Assembly: GCA_036824465.1 (NCBI GenBank)
Contig: DAITAC010000001.1
Location: 114,743 to 178,742 of the forward strand
Length of the DNA: 64,000 nucleotides
Source: JAKOQB01 sp036824465
GTDB taxonomy: Bacteria > Pseudomonadota > Gammaproteobacteria > Burkholderiales > Burkholderiaceae_F
Direction of reading: 5' to 3'
In this document: in pieces, positions 9,774-17,781 of the stretch
How positions within the stretch are numbered: position 1 is the stretch's first letter
Layout of the letters: each line of letters starts with the position of its first letter
Made by a program: the position numbers and the translations under genes
Notes under the pieces: generated by a model
The model's database searches: none
What the model was told of the DNA's origin: nothing
What the model saw: only the letters and a program-made list of their open reading frames with translations

Positions 9774-9791
9774 AAAGGGGCCGCCCCCTTT
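9774..9791 (-). terminator. Candidate intrinsic terminator after dksA
   Basis: A perfect 7-bp stem AAAGGGG/CCCCTTT with a 4-nt loop lies between dksA and the ABC ATPase gene. Read on the minus strand it ends in a short T run. The T run is only four bases, so termination may be partial. If active it separates the COG0523-dksA transcript from the transporter set. Confidence 0.5.
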
Positions 9792-9820
9792 GCATCCAGA
9801 GAAGCAGCAGGTTCTTAAGG

Positions 9821-10657
9821 CTAGTCCCCAAACAACTTCTGTTTCATCTCGCGCCGTTGCTGCGCTTCCAGCGACAGTGTCGCAGTTGGACGCGCGAGCA
9901 GGCGCGGAATGCCGATCGGGTCGCCGGTTTCCTCGCAGAAACCGTAGTCGCCCGACTCGATCGCCGCCAGCGAGGACTGCACCTTCTTCAGCAGCTTGCG
10001 TTCGCGATCGCGCGTGCGCAGCTCCAGTGCATGCTCTTCCTCGATCGTGGCACGGTCGGCAGGATCGGGAACGATCACCGTCTCGCGCAGATGCTCGGTC
10101 GTTTCGCCGGCATTCGAGAGCAGCTCCTTTTCCATCTGCTGCAGCCGGTACTTGAAAAACGCGAGTTGCTCCGCGTTCATGTAGTCGGCATCCGACATCT
10201 TGAGCAGCTGCTCTTCGGACGGAAGCCGGCGGCCATTGAAGATCACGGGCTCTTCACTTCTGGTGGCGGAACGGGAAAGCAGGTATTCGTGTGCCGCCGC
10301 GAGGTCGCGCGGGCTAGCCACTGGCTGCAATTTCGGCGCGACCACCCGAACGGATGGAACAACAGTCGAGGCGGGCACGGGCACCGTGGCCGGCCGCACG
10401 ATCTTTGGTGGCCTGCCGGGCGAAAATCGCGCCGGCGCCTTGACCGGTTCGGGCTTCTTCGCGGGTATCGCCTTGGTGGCCGCTTTCTTTGTCGGCGCCG
10501 CTTTCGCGGCGGATTTCTTCGTCGGCTTGCTGACCGGCTTTGCCGCCGGCTTGGCCGCTTTCCTGACCGCAGCCTTCACTGGCTTCGCGGTCTTGGCCGC
10601 TTTCTTTGTCGGTGCTTTCGCCGCTCTCTTGGCTGCCGCCTTCGCCTTTGCTGCCAT
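9821..10657 (-). CDS. dksA: RNA polymerase-binding transcription factor DksA, long basic N-tail
   Basis: DksA enters the RNA polymerase secondary channel and, with ppGpp, reshapes transcription during starvation. The C-terminal half (about residues 140-278) is classical: a coiled coil with DPADRATIEEEHALELRTRD (tip aspartate), then GDYGFCEETGDPIGIPRLLARP. Of the four zinc-finger cysteines only the first remains (pattern C-T-S-A), as in other betaproteobacterial DksA proteins. The first 130 residues form a Lys/Ala/Pro-rich tail resembling histone H1, with GRPPKI recalling an AT-hook. It lies 37 nt after the COG0523 GTPase gene and is probably co-transcribed with it. Confidence 0.93.
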   Translation of the reverse strand: MAAKAKAAAKRAAKAPTKKAAKTAKPVKAAVRKAAKPAAKPVSKPTKKSAAKAAPTKKAATKAIPAKKPEPVKAPARFSPGRPPKIVRPATVPVPASTVVPSVRVVAPKLQPVASPRDLAAAHEYLLSRSATRSEEPVIFNGRRLPSEEQLLKMSDADYMNAEQLAFFKYRLQQMEKELLSNAGETTEHLRETVIVPDPADRATIEEEHALELRTRDRERKLLKKVQSSLAAIESGDYGFCEETGDPIGIPRLLARPTATLSLEAQQRREMKQKLFGD

Positions 10658-10694
10658 GTTGTATTCCTCTGTTACTTCGCTGGACCGAGGGCTT

Positions 10695-11786
10695 TCAGCG
10701 TCTCAGACACGCTTCAAGTCCTTTGAGAATCGCATCCTTCGGCAGGTTGCGCCCGATGAAGACAATTTTCGACGACGGTTTCTCGTCCTTTCCCCACGGC
10801 CGGCCCACGTCGGCGCCCATCAGCATGTGCACGCCCTGGAAGATCATGCGCCTGTTGGTGCCGTCCATGAAAAGCACGCCTTTATACCGAAGCAGGTCCT
10901 GACCGTAAACCTGAGTGAGCGCGCCCAGATAATCCTCGAGCTTCGCGGAATCGAACGGTCGATTGGACTGAAACACAAAGGCCTTGATCGCATCGTCGTG
11001 ATGATGATGGTCATGCCTGTGATGATCATGATCGTGGTCATGGTCATGGTCTTGCTCACGTGAATGTCCATGCCCATGGGCGCCATCCTTGCGCGACCGA
11101 ACTGCATCCGGATGCTCGCCGGCCAGAAACGCCGGATCGATCTCGAGGATCGCATTCAGGTTGAATCCGCGGATGTCCAGGATGTCCTTGATCGGCACCT
11201 GACCCATGTGGACGTACTTGATCGGTGCGCGCGGGTTCATCCGCACCAGTCGCTCCCGCAGCGAATCGACCTCGCCGCTGTCTGTGACGTCGGTTTTCGA
11301 CATCAGGAGACGATCGGCAAAGCCAACCTGGCTTTGCGCCTCCGGCTGCTTGTCCAGCGTGTCGTGGCCGTGCTTGGCGTCGACCACCGTGATCACGGCA
11401 TCGAGCAGGTAGTAAGTCGCGATCTCATCGTCCATGAAGAAGGTTTGCGTCACCGGGCCGGGGTTGGCCATGCCAGTGGTCTCAATGATCACGCGCTCAA
11501 AATCCAGTTCCTTGCGCTCGCGCTTGGCCTTCAGGTCATTCAGGATGCGTACCAGGTCGCCGCGTACCGTGCAGCAGATGCAGCCGTTATTCATTTCGAC
11601 AATCTGTTCGGCGGTGTCGGTCACGAGCAGCTCGTTGTCGATACCTTCCGGTCCAAATTCGTTTTCGATCACCGCGATCTTGTGCCCATGCTGTTCGCTC
11701 AATACACGGTTGAGAAGTGTCGTTTTGCCGGCCCCTAAGAAACCCGTCAACACGGTCACTGGAACTTGAGACGGAGCTGTTTGCAT
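10695..11786 (-). CDS. COG0523/CobW-family GTPase, metal-chaperone type
   Basis: This 363-residue G3E-family P-loop GTPase has Walker A GFLGAGKTT (15-23), the hallmark metal-binding loop GCICCT (Cys69, Cys71, Cys72), the switch ENEFG and the base-specific SKTD. A long His/Asp tract (roughly residues 235-265) separates the GTPase from the CobW C-terminal domain and would bind zinc, nickel or cobalt. Family members insert or traffic Zn or Co under metal limitation. It is the first gene of the COG0523-dksA pair, and an FtsX-type ABC/DUF3299 set follows, so a metal-related neighbourhood is plausible. Which metal cannot be read from the sequence. Confidence 0.92.
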   Translation of the reverse strand: MQTAPSQVPVTVLTGFLGAGKTTLLNRVLSEQHGHKIAVIENEFGPEGIDNELLVTDTAEQIVEMNNGCICCTVRGDLVRILNDLKAKRERKELDFERVIIETTGMANPGPVTQTFFMDDEIATYYLLDAVITVVDAKHGHDTLDKQPEAQSQVGFADRLLMSKTDVTDSGEVDSLRERLVRMNPRAPIKYVHMGQVPIKDILDIRGFNLNAILEIDPAFLAGEHPDAVRSRKDGAHGHGHSREQDHDHDHDHDHHRHDHHHHDDAIKAFVFQSNRPFDSAKLEDYLGALTQVYGQDLLRYKGVLFMDGTNRRMIFQGVHMLMGADVGRPWGKDEKPSSKIVFIGRNLPKDAILKGLEACLRR

Positions 11787-12003
11787 GGTTAGTCCTGCAG
11801 GTTTTGGTGACAGCTAAAGCGCGCGGCGAGGCGCGCCGATGCCAAGGCCGGCGAGCGTCGCCACCATGTCGAGAACAGGTTCTGTCATCGCGCACTCCAA
11901 GGTTGCGCCGCGCGCCGGGAGTGGCCCGCGAATCAGCGTGCCGGAAAAGGGGCCGGATTCTAATGAAATTACGCGCGCGGCGTTGTCAGCGAACCACGCG
12001 ACG

Positions 12004-13212
12004 TCAGATCCGTTGCAGCAGCAGCCCTTTCAGGTACTCGCCTTCCGGATGGGTCATCAACAGCGGGTGGTCCTCACCGGCGGACAGCCGTGCGAGCATC
12101 TGCGCATCGACACGTGCGTCAATCACCGCGCCGGCGACGATCTTCTGGAACAGATCGATACCGATCGCGCCCGAGCACGAAAACGTGAGCAGGTAGCCAC
12201 CCGGCGCAAGCAGCCGCAGCGCGTTCAGACTGATGTCCTTGTAAGCGCGCGCGGCACGTTCCACATGGTGATGACTGGCGGCGAATTTTGGCGGATCGAG
12301 CACAATCAGGTCGAATGACTCGCCCGCGTCGCGCAGAGCACGCATGGCTTCGAACACATCCGCATTGCGCCAGTCGTGACATTGCTGCCCGTTCAGCGCC
12401 GCGTTGTCGTGCGCCAGCTGCAGTGCATCCGCGGATGAGTCGACCGAAATAACCTGCGCCGCGCTGCCAGCGGCCAAAGCAATCGAAAAGCCGCCCGTGT
12501 AACAGAAGCAGTTCAGTGCGCGGATATCTCGACCAAGCGCAGCGTGTGCCTTGGCAGCCAAACGGCACGCAAGCAGGCGATTGGGCCGCTGATCGATGTA
12601 GTAGCCCGTCTTGTGACCGCGCCGAACGTCGACGAGAAATCGCAATTCGTGTTCGCGAATCTCGATGCGCTCCGGCGGCTCGGCCCCACGCGCCACGCCG
12701 CTGGACGCCGCCAGGCCTTCGCGATTGCGCGTGGCGCTGTCGGAGCGCTCGTACACATCGCCGCAGCGCGCGGCCTGCACCAGCGCGTCGATCAGCGACT
12801 CGCGCTGCGCCTCGACGCCGGCCGCCTGGAACTGCACCACGAGTTGCCCCGCGTAGCGATCGGCGATGAACCCAGGCAACCCGTCGGCCTCGCCGAACAC
12901 GAGCCGCAGTGCATTCGACTCCGCGGCCAGTGGCGCACGCCGCCTGACCGCCGCCGCGACGCGCGCCGCCAGCCACGCGCCATCGATTCGGTCGGACTCG
13001 CTGAAGCTCCAGCAGCGCGCGCGGATCGTCGACTGCGGCGAGAACGCCGCCCAAGCGAGGAAGTCGCCGCCCGCCGCGCGCACCGAGACGGTCTCCCCCG
13101 ATGCCGGCTTGCCTTTCGCCTTCGCGATCGCGGTGTCGTACACCCAGGGATGCCGGCGCACCAGCGACCGCTCCTTGCCAGGCTTGAGAATGAGTTCTCC
13201 TGCGAGTTGCAT
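12004..13212 (-). CDS. rlmI: 23S rRNA (cytosine-C5) methyltransferase RlmI type
   Basis: This 402-residue class I SAM-dependent methyltransferase resembles E. coli RlmI, which makes m5C1962 in 23S rRNA. Order of features: N-terminal PUA-like domain (LILKPGKERSLVRRHPWVY), central EEHGMKLLVD-like strand region with RRGHKTGYYIDQR, SAM-binding LNCFCYTGGFSIALA, VISVDSSADAL, and the LDPPKFA and LTFSCSG catalytic motifs. The open frame runs far upstream through antisense of xerC; ATG 13212 (MQLAGELILK) is the family start. It is the last gene of the dapF-DUF484-xerC run, 79 nt after xerC. Confidence 0.93.
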   Translation of the reverse strand: MQLAGELILKPGKERSLVRRHPWVYDTAIAKAKGKPASGETVSVRAAGGDFLAWAAFSPQSTIRARCWSFSESDRIDGAWLAARVAAAVRRRAPLAAESNALRLVFGEADGLPGFIADRYAGQLVVQFQAAGVEAQRESLIDALVQAARCGDVYERSDSATRNREGLAASSGVARGAEPPERIEIREHELRFLVDVRRGHKTGYYIDQRPNRLLACRLAAKAHAALGRDIRALNCFCYTGGFSIALAAGSAAQVISVDSSADALQLAHDNAALNGQQCHDWRNADVFEAMRALRDAGESFDLIVLDPPKFAASHHHVERAARAYKDISLNALRLLAPGGYLLTFSCSGAIGIDLFQKIVAGAVIDARVDAQMLARLSAGEDHPLLMTHPEGEYLKGLLLQRI

Positions 13213-13291
13213 TCCGAATTCTTTCGTTAACCCCAACCCTGGGAGATGGCTGGCGGCTAAGCTCGACCTGCGCGCGTGTACAGCAAGGCCA

Positions 13292-14248
13292 TCAGGCCTT
13301 GCGCCGTGCGCGCGGATGCGCGGCGTCGTAGGCTTTTGCGAGATGCTGCCAGTCGAGCCGGGTATAGATCTGCGTGCTCGAAATGTTCGCGTGTCCCAAC
13401 AACTCCTGCACGGCGCGCAAATCGCCGCTTGACTGCAGCACATGCGATGCCATCGAGTGGCGCAGCACATGCGGGTGGACGCGAACACCGAGCCCGAGCC
13501 GCTTCCCCAGCAACTCAAGTCTTTGCTGCACGCTGCGCGGCGCGATCCGGCGGCCGCGTTCCGAGACGAACAGTGCGCGCTCGTCGACAGCGCGGATCTG
13601 CGCTCGTGCGGGCAACCAAAGCCGCAACGCCTCGACCGCGGCGGCGCCAATCGGCACCGCGCGCGTCTTGCTCCCCTTGCCGAGTACCGTCGCCTGCCGC
13701 GATTCGAGATCGATCCAGCTGCCTGATGCAGGCGCATTGCCGACGGCGCCGAAGTGCCGCCAATCGAGGCTGACCAATTCCGACAGGCGAAGCCCGCTGG
13801 AGTACAGCAACTCGACGATCGCCCGATCCCGCAGCTGCAGTGTCGTGCCATCGGTGGCGTGGGAGGCGAGCTGCACCGCCTGGTCCGGTGCCAGCGCCTT
13901 AGGCAGACGCCTGGCACGCTTGGGTGCGCGGATGCCGACGACCGGATTGGCTGCGACTTTGCGCTGCTGACCCAGCCAGCGATAGAAGCTGCGCCACGCC
14001 GACAATCGGCGCGCCAGTGATGCGGCGGACAGTCCGCCAGCGTGCAGCCTTGCCACGAACCGCCGAATGTCGGCGGCAGTGATGCGGTCGATCAGTATCG
14101 AATCCGACAATGCCGCCAGTGATTCCAGATCGCGCCGGTACGCTACCAGCGTGTGCGGCGACATCCGCCGCTGCACGCGCAGGGTGTCGAGAAATTCGAC
14201 CGCTGCGGGCAGCAGCGGCTTGGCCTGCGGCGCCGTGTGAACTTTCAT
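13292..14248 (-). CDS. xerC: Tyrosine recombinase XerC
   Basis: XerC, with XerD, resolves chromosome dimers at dif during division. The 318-residue protein has the N-terminal SAM-like core-binding domain (about 14-100) and the C-terminal catalytic domain with Arg154 (SGLRLSEL), Lys194 (GKGSK), His260 and Arg263 (HPHVLRHS), His286 (LLGHANIS) and the nucleophile Tyr295 (TQIYTR). Its location between the DUF484 gene and rlmI in the dapF cluster, as in many proteobacteria, supports XerC over a mobile integrase. The start ATG overlaps the DUF484 stop (ATGA). Confidence 0.95.
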   Translation of the reverse strand: MKVHTAPQAKPLLPAAVEFLDTLRVQRRMSPHTLVAYRRDLESLAALSDSILIDRITAADIRRFVARLHAGGLSAASLARRLSAWRSFYRWLGQQRKVAANPVVGIRAPKRARRLPKALAPDQAVQLASHATDGTTLQLRDRAIVELLYSSGLRLSELVSLDWRHFGAVGNAPASGSWIDLESRQATVLGKGSKTRAVPIGAAAVEALRLWLPARAQIRAVDERALFVSERGRRIAPRSVQQRLELLGKRLGLGVRVHPHVLRHSMASHVLQSSGDLRAVQELLGHANISSTQIYTRLDWQHLAKAYDAAHPRARRKA

Positions 14249-14904
14249 GCGCGCAGGCGCGACATCGCAGCGCTCGCCAACTCGGCAATGCGCGCAAGGA
14301 AGGACGTGCCCATCGTGATCTGGAATCGATCGCGGTCCGGCGAACCAAGCACCAGCATGCCGAATGACTCTGCATGCATACCGACTCGCAGCGGCAACAT
14401 GGCCAGACTGGCGATCAGTTTCTCGTCGGAAGCCATCCAGTGCGCGACCTCGAAGCCGACGTTCGAACCGCAGAACGGTGCCTGCATGCTGGAGGCCAGT
14501 CGCAGCACATCATCGCTGACGGGCTGGGTTGCTTCGAGACCAGCGTATGCGGACGATGCACCCCACACGCGCACAGCCGCGTACGGGACCTGGAACAACC
14601 GTTTGAGTTCGGCCACCAACGTGTCAGGCAGCAGCGCCGCACTGGACTGCTGCAGCATCGCGCGGCTCCACTGGACCAGCTTGTCGGCGATCGCGTCGTT
14701 TTCCTCGCCGTGGCGGATCATGTCGGCAACTTTGGTCTCGAGCGAGCGGATACGTTCGCGCAAAAGCAGCGACTGGCGCTCGATCAGTGAGATCGCCTGC
14801 CCGTTCTGCGGATGCGGCACCGTCAGCATGCCGAGCAGTTCGGGATGCTGTTCGAAGAAGTCGGAGTGCTGGCTCAGGTATTGCGCAACGTCGTCGGATT
14901 TCAT
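14245..14904 (-). CDS. DUF484 family protein
   Basis: This 219-residue protein of the DUF484 family (GAF-like fold) is commonly encoded between dapF and xerC. The N-terminus VAQYLSQHSDFFEQHPELL is the most conserved segment. A helical stretch with RQSLLLRERIRSLETKVADM follows (likely coiled coil), then a GAF-like region with AVRVWG and FGMLVLGSPDRDRF. No catalytic residues are evident. It starts 8 nt after the dapF stop and overlaps xerC, so it is in the middle of an operon. The function is not known; a link to XerC or cell division is inferred only from conserved neighbourhood. Confidence 0.92.
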   Translation of the reverse strand: MKSDDVAQYLSQHSDFFEQHPELLGMLTVPHPQNGQAISLIERQSLLLRERIRSLETKVADMIRHGEENDAIADKLVQWSRAMLQQSSAALLPDTLVAELKRLFQVPYAAVRVWGASSAYAGLEATQPVSDDVLRLASSMQAPFCGSNVGFEVAHWMASDEKLIASLAMLPLRVGMHAESFGMLVLGSPDRDRFQITMGTSFLARIAELASAAMSRLRA

Positions 14905-14912
14905 CAGTAGTC

Positions 14913-15764
14913 TCAGATTTCAATTTCGCCTTCGAAGACCTTCTCGGCCGGACCCGTCATCAGGACCGGGTGCGCATCACCTCGCCACGCGATTTGCAGA
15001 CGCCCGCCGCGCGCGTGCACGGCCACCGGCGAATCGAGCAAACCGCGACGAATACCGCTCGCGACCGCCGCGCACGCACCCGTGCCACACGCCAGGGTTT
15101 CGCCTGCTCCGCGCTCCCAGACGCGCAGAAAAACCGAGTGGCGATCGATGACCTGCATGAAGCCCGCGTTCACGCGCTGCGGAAAACGTGGATGCCCCTC
15201 GATCTGCGGTCCCTCGGTCGTCACCGGCGCAGCATTCACATCGGCAACGACCTGCACCGCGTGGGGATTGCCCATGGAGACGACGCCGATCCAGTGCTCG
15301 GCACCCGCCACCATCAAAGGCCACAGTCGCTCGCCGTGCTTTGCTTGCGCAACCAGGCCGTTCGCATCGAACGGCACCTGCGCTGGATCAAACCGCGGCA
15401 CGCCCATGTCGACCGTGACTTCACCATCGGTTTCGAGCCGTGGCTCAATAATGCCGCCGAGCGTCTCAACGCGGATTGCCGCGCGATCGGTCAGGAGTTG
15501 ATCGTGCACGAACTTGACGAAACAACGCGCGCCGTTGCCACATTGTTCGACCTCTCCGCCATCGGCGTTGAAGATCCGATATCTGAAATCAACTCCGGCC
15601 TGCGCTGCGCGTTCGACCACCAGGATCTGATCCGCGCCGACCCCGAAGCGGCGATCCGCCAGCCGTCGCAACTGATCGCGGTCCAGCTCAAACGGCTGCG
15701 TGACGCCATTGAGCATCACGAAGTCGTTGCCGGCACCCTGCATTTTGGTGAAGCGCAATCGCAC
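14913..15764 (-). CDS. dapF: Diaminopimelate epimerase
   Basis: DapF interconverts LL- and meso-diaminopimelate for lysine and peptidoglycan synthesis. The 283-residue protein starts at GTG 15764 (VRLRFTKMQGAGNDFVML), the family start; the frame runs about 49 codons further upstream without conserved sequence. Both catalytic cysteines are present: Cys75 in EQCGNGARC and Cys226 in LACGTGACA. The GNPHAV and RGAGET substrate loops are intact. It lies between the lipid A acyltransferase gene (55 nt upstream) and DUF484 (8 nt downstream). Confidence 0.95.
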   Translation of the reverse strand: MRLRFTKMQGAGNDFVMLNGVTQPFELDRDQLRRLADRRFGVGADQILVVERAAQAGVDFRYRIFNADGGEVEQCGNGARCFVKFVHDQLLTDRAAIRVETLGGIIEPRLETDGEVTVDMGVPRFDPAQVPFDANGLVAQAKHGERLWPLMVAGAEHWIGVVSMGNPHAVQVVADVNAAPVTTEGPQIEGHPRFPQRVNAGFMQVIDRHSVFLRVWERGAGETLACGTGACAAVASGIRRGLLDSPVAVHARGGRLQIAWRGDAHPVLMTGPAEKVFEGEIEI

Positions 15765-15819
15765 GCGGTGATTATCGCCCACGCGGTTGCAGTCACCGAT
15801 GGTTCGAGATCCCGTCGCG

Positions 15820-16701
15820 TCAATAAATGGACGCCGCCCCCGGTGGCCGCGTCTTGAAGCGCCGGTGCGTCCACAGGTATTGCTGGGGAAGGCGCAGCAC
15901 CCAGCGTTCAACCTCGCGGTTCATGCGCGCGGTGTCTGCTTCGATCGACTCCGTTGGAAAGTCGGCCCAAGGTGCACCGAGATGAACAATGTAGCCGTCG
16001 TCGGTCAGCTCCGTGACCGCGGTGATCACCCGCGCGCCTGCAATCTTCGCCAGCCGCGGCAACATCGGCAGCGTGGCGGCGTCGACGCCGAAAAACGGCA
16101 CGAATATCGAATTGTGCGGACCATGATCCATGTCCGGCAGGTAATACAGCGGCAAACCGGACTTCAGTCCACGCAACGCGCGGCGCACTGCGCCCTCCTC
16201 GTCGCGCGCAATCAGCAACTGATCGTTGAAACGATACCGGCCCGCCGTCAACGCCGCGTCCCAGACCGGATTGCTTTGGCGTGCGTAGATCGACACCGCG
16301 CGCATTTCGGTGGCAAGCCGGATCGCGCCGGCATCCAGGCCGACAAAATGCGGCGCGATCAGGATCAGCGGACCGTCGCGCGCCAGCGCCAGGACGGCTT
16401 CCAGCCCATCGCCACGAACGAGTCGCTGCACTTCGTCGCGCGAGCCATGCCACAGCACCGCATGATCGAGCACGCTGCGCGCGATGTTGCGAAAACACGC
16501 ACGCGCGATCGCGCGTCTCTCGGCCTCCGACCGATCGGGAAAGCATGCGCGCAAGTTGGCCAGCGCCACCCGGCGGCGCGGCCAAACGATGAACCAGAGC
16601 AGATCGCCAAGCGCCTTGCCCAGCCGAGCGCGAGTCGCGAAGCGCCAGCCGCCAGTGACATTGATCAGCGCAATCCACCTGCGCGCGATCCAGGCGTTCA
16701 T
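15820..16701 (-). CDS. Lysophospholipid/lipid A acyltransferase, LpxL family (copy A)
   Basis: This 293-residue inner-membrane acyltransferase of the LpxL/HtrB family adds secondary acyl chains to lipid A precursors. The catalytic motif H-x4-D is visible in APHFVGLDAG, followed by LYYLPDMDHGP, a FVPFFG segment and PQQYLWTHRRFK near the end. ATG 16701 (MNAWIARRW) overlaps the TGA of the preceding paralogue (ATGA), so the pair is translationally coupled; earlier in-frame codons are antisense-like. Which of the two adds laurate-type and which myristate-type chains cannot be decided from the sequence. Confidence 0.9.
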   Translation of the reverse strand: MNAWIARRWIALINVTGGWRFATRARLGKALGDLLWFIVWPRRRVALANLRACFPDRSEAERRAIARACFRNIARSVLDHAVLWHGSRDEVQRLVRGDGLEAVLALARDGPLILIAPHFVGLDAGAIRLATEMRAVSIYARQSNPVWDAALTAGRYRFNDQLLIARDEEGAVRRALRGLKSGLPLYYLPDMDHGPHNSIFVPFFGVDAATLPMLPRLAKIAGARVITAVTELTDDGYIVHLGAPWADFPTESIEADTARMNREVERWVLRLPQQYLWTHRRFKTRPPGAASIY

Positions 16702-17627
16702 CGGTCGGTCTCCGCATTCATCGGCGCATCTGCAGGCGACTTGTAACGGGCGTAGCCCCACAGATACTGCGCCGGTCGGCTGCGGATCAGCGTCTCGAGC
16801 CCGCGATTGATCGTGGCGGCATCCTTCTCGGTGTCGCTCGAAAACGGCTCCGTCAGTGGCGCGTAATGAACGCGAAATCTTCCTTTCGGCAGGCGTTCGC
16901 AGAAAAGCAGCACCACTCGCGCATGATTTGAAAGCGCCAGCCTCGCCGGCAACGTCATCGTGTACGCAGGACGGTTGAAGAACGGCACCCAGACGCCATC
17001 GCCCTGCGATGGCACTTGGTCGGGGAGCAAGCCGACCGTGTTTCCCTGTTTGAGGGTACGCGCCAGCATGCGCACGCCACGCAGATCGGAGGGCGCCAGA
17101 AGCAGGCCGGATTGCCCGCGCATTTCGATGATGTTTCGCAGCGCCTCCTTGCGCGGCACGCGGTACAGAACCGTCATCGGCCGCTCACGAGCGGCAGGAC
17201 GCGTCACGTAGTACTGGGCGAAGGCCTCGAATCCGCCAAGGTGCGGCGTCAGAACCATCAGCGGGCGCGGGTCTGCAAGCAGCGCATCGAGCGCGCCGGG
17301 TTGCGCGTCCTGTACGCGCGCCGCGACATCCGCGGCGGGCCGTAGCCAGAACCACGGGGCTTCGAGTATCTGCTTGCCGGCCTCCACAATTGCCGCGCGG
17401 CGGATCGCCGGCGAATCGAGTCCGGCCAGCGCAAGGTTGGCGCGCATCTGCCCGCGATAGCGCGGCGACAGCAGATATGTAAGCCAGCCGGCCCCCGCGC
17501 CGAGCAGATGCACGAAACGCAGCGGCAGCCAGGCGATCAGTTTGAACAGCAGCAACACGGCAGGCGGGTCCAAAGACGACGAACGGAGGTATTCCGCAGC
17601 CGCGATGCTAGAGGAACCGCGCTTCAT
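16698..17627 (-). CDS. Lysophospholipid/lipid A acyltransferase, LpxL family (copy B)
   Basis: This is the second LpxL/HtrB-family acyltransferase, immediately upstream of copy A. A hydrophobic N-terminal helix (VLLLFKLIAWLPL) anchors it; the motif reads TPHLGGFEAF, i.e. H-x4-E rather than H-x4-D, followed by LLPDQVPSQGDGVWVPFF and PAQYLWGYARYK. The frame opens at ATG 17627 (309 residues), but relatives start near the hydrophobic helix, so GTG 17558 (about 286 residues) is a good alternative. It diverges from metK across about 150 nt. The two copies are clearly homologous but well diverged, suggesting different acyl or position preference. Confidence 0.88.
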   Translation of the reverse strand: MKRGSSSIAAAEYLRSSSLDPPAVLLLFKLIAWLPLRFVHLLGAGAGWLTYLLSPRYRGQMRANLALAGLDSPAIRRAAIVEAGKQILEAPWFWLRPAADVAARVQDAQPGALDALLADPRPLMVLTPHLGGFEAFAQYYVTRPAARERPMTVLYRVPRKEALRNIIEMRGQSGLLLAPSDLRGVRMLARTLKQGNTVGLLPDQVPSQGDGVWVPFFNRPAYTMTLPARLALSNHARVVLLFCERLPKGRFRVHYAPLTEPFSSDTEKDAATINRGLETLIRSRPAQYLWGYARYKSPADAPMNAETDR

Positions 17628-17634
17628 GATCCCC

Positions 17635-17640
17635 TATAAT
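17635..17640 (+). promoter_or_regulatory. Candidate -10 hexamer upstream of metK
   Basis: A consensus TATAAT occurs 142 nt before the metK start; no good -35 is visible at 17 nt. If used, metK has a leader of about 135 nt, holding a perfect 6-bp hairpin GCCGCG/CGCGGC at 17726-17742. I could not match the leader to a known SAM or SAH riboswitch by eye. Confidence 0.4.
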
Positions 17641-17781
17641 CCTTCGCACGCCGAGTTAACGAACAACTTGCAGGGCGCGCCCGGATCGTTGGTAAGAGTT
17701 TCGCGGCAAATACTGCTAAAGCGTCGCCGCGCTTTCCGCGGCCATCGGACGCAACGTTCGAGTCTTCATGTGGAGAGCGGC

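Noticed and set aside
11814..11888. A 24-codon minus-strand ORF between the COG0523 gene and rlmI
   Set aside because: It encodes MTEPVLDMVATLAGLG plus a few residues; too short, no ribosome site, no known leader-peptide logic.
13292..14248. Treating the tyrosine recombinase as a mobile-element integrase
   Set aside because: Its position between DUF484 and rlmI in the dapF cluster and its length match chromosomal XerC; there are no att-like repeats or phage genes nearby.
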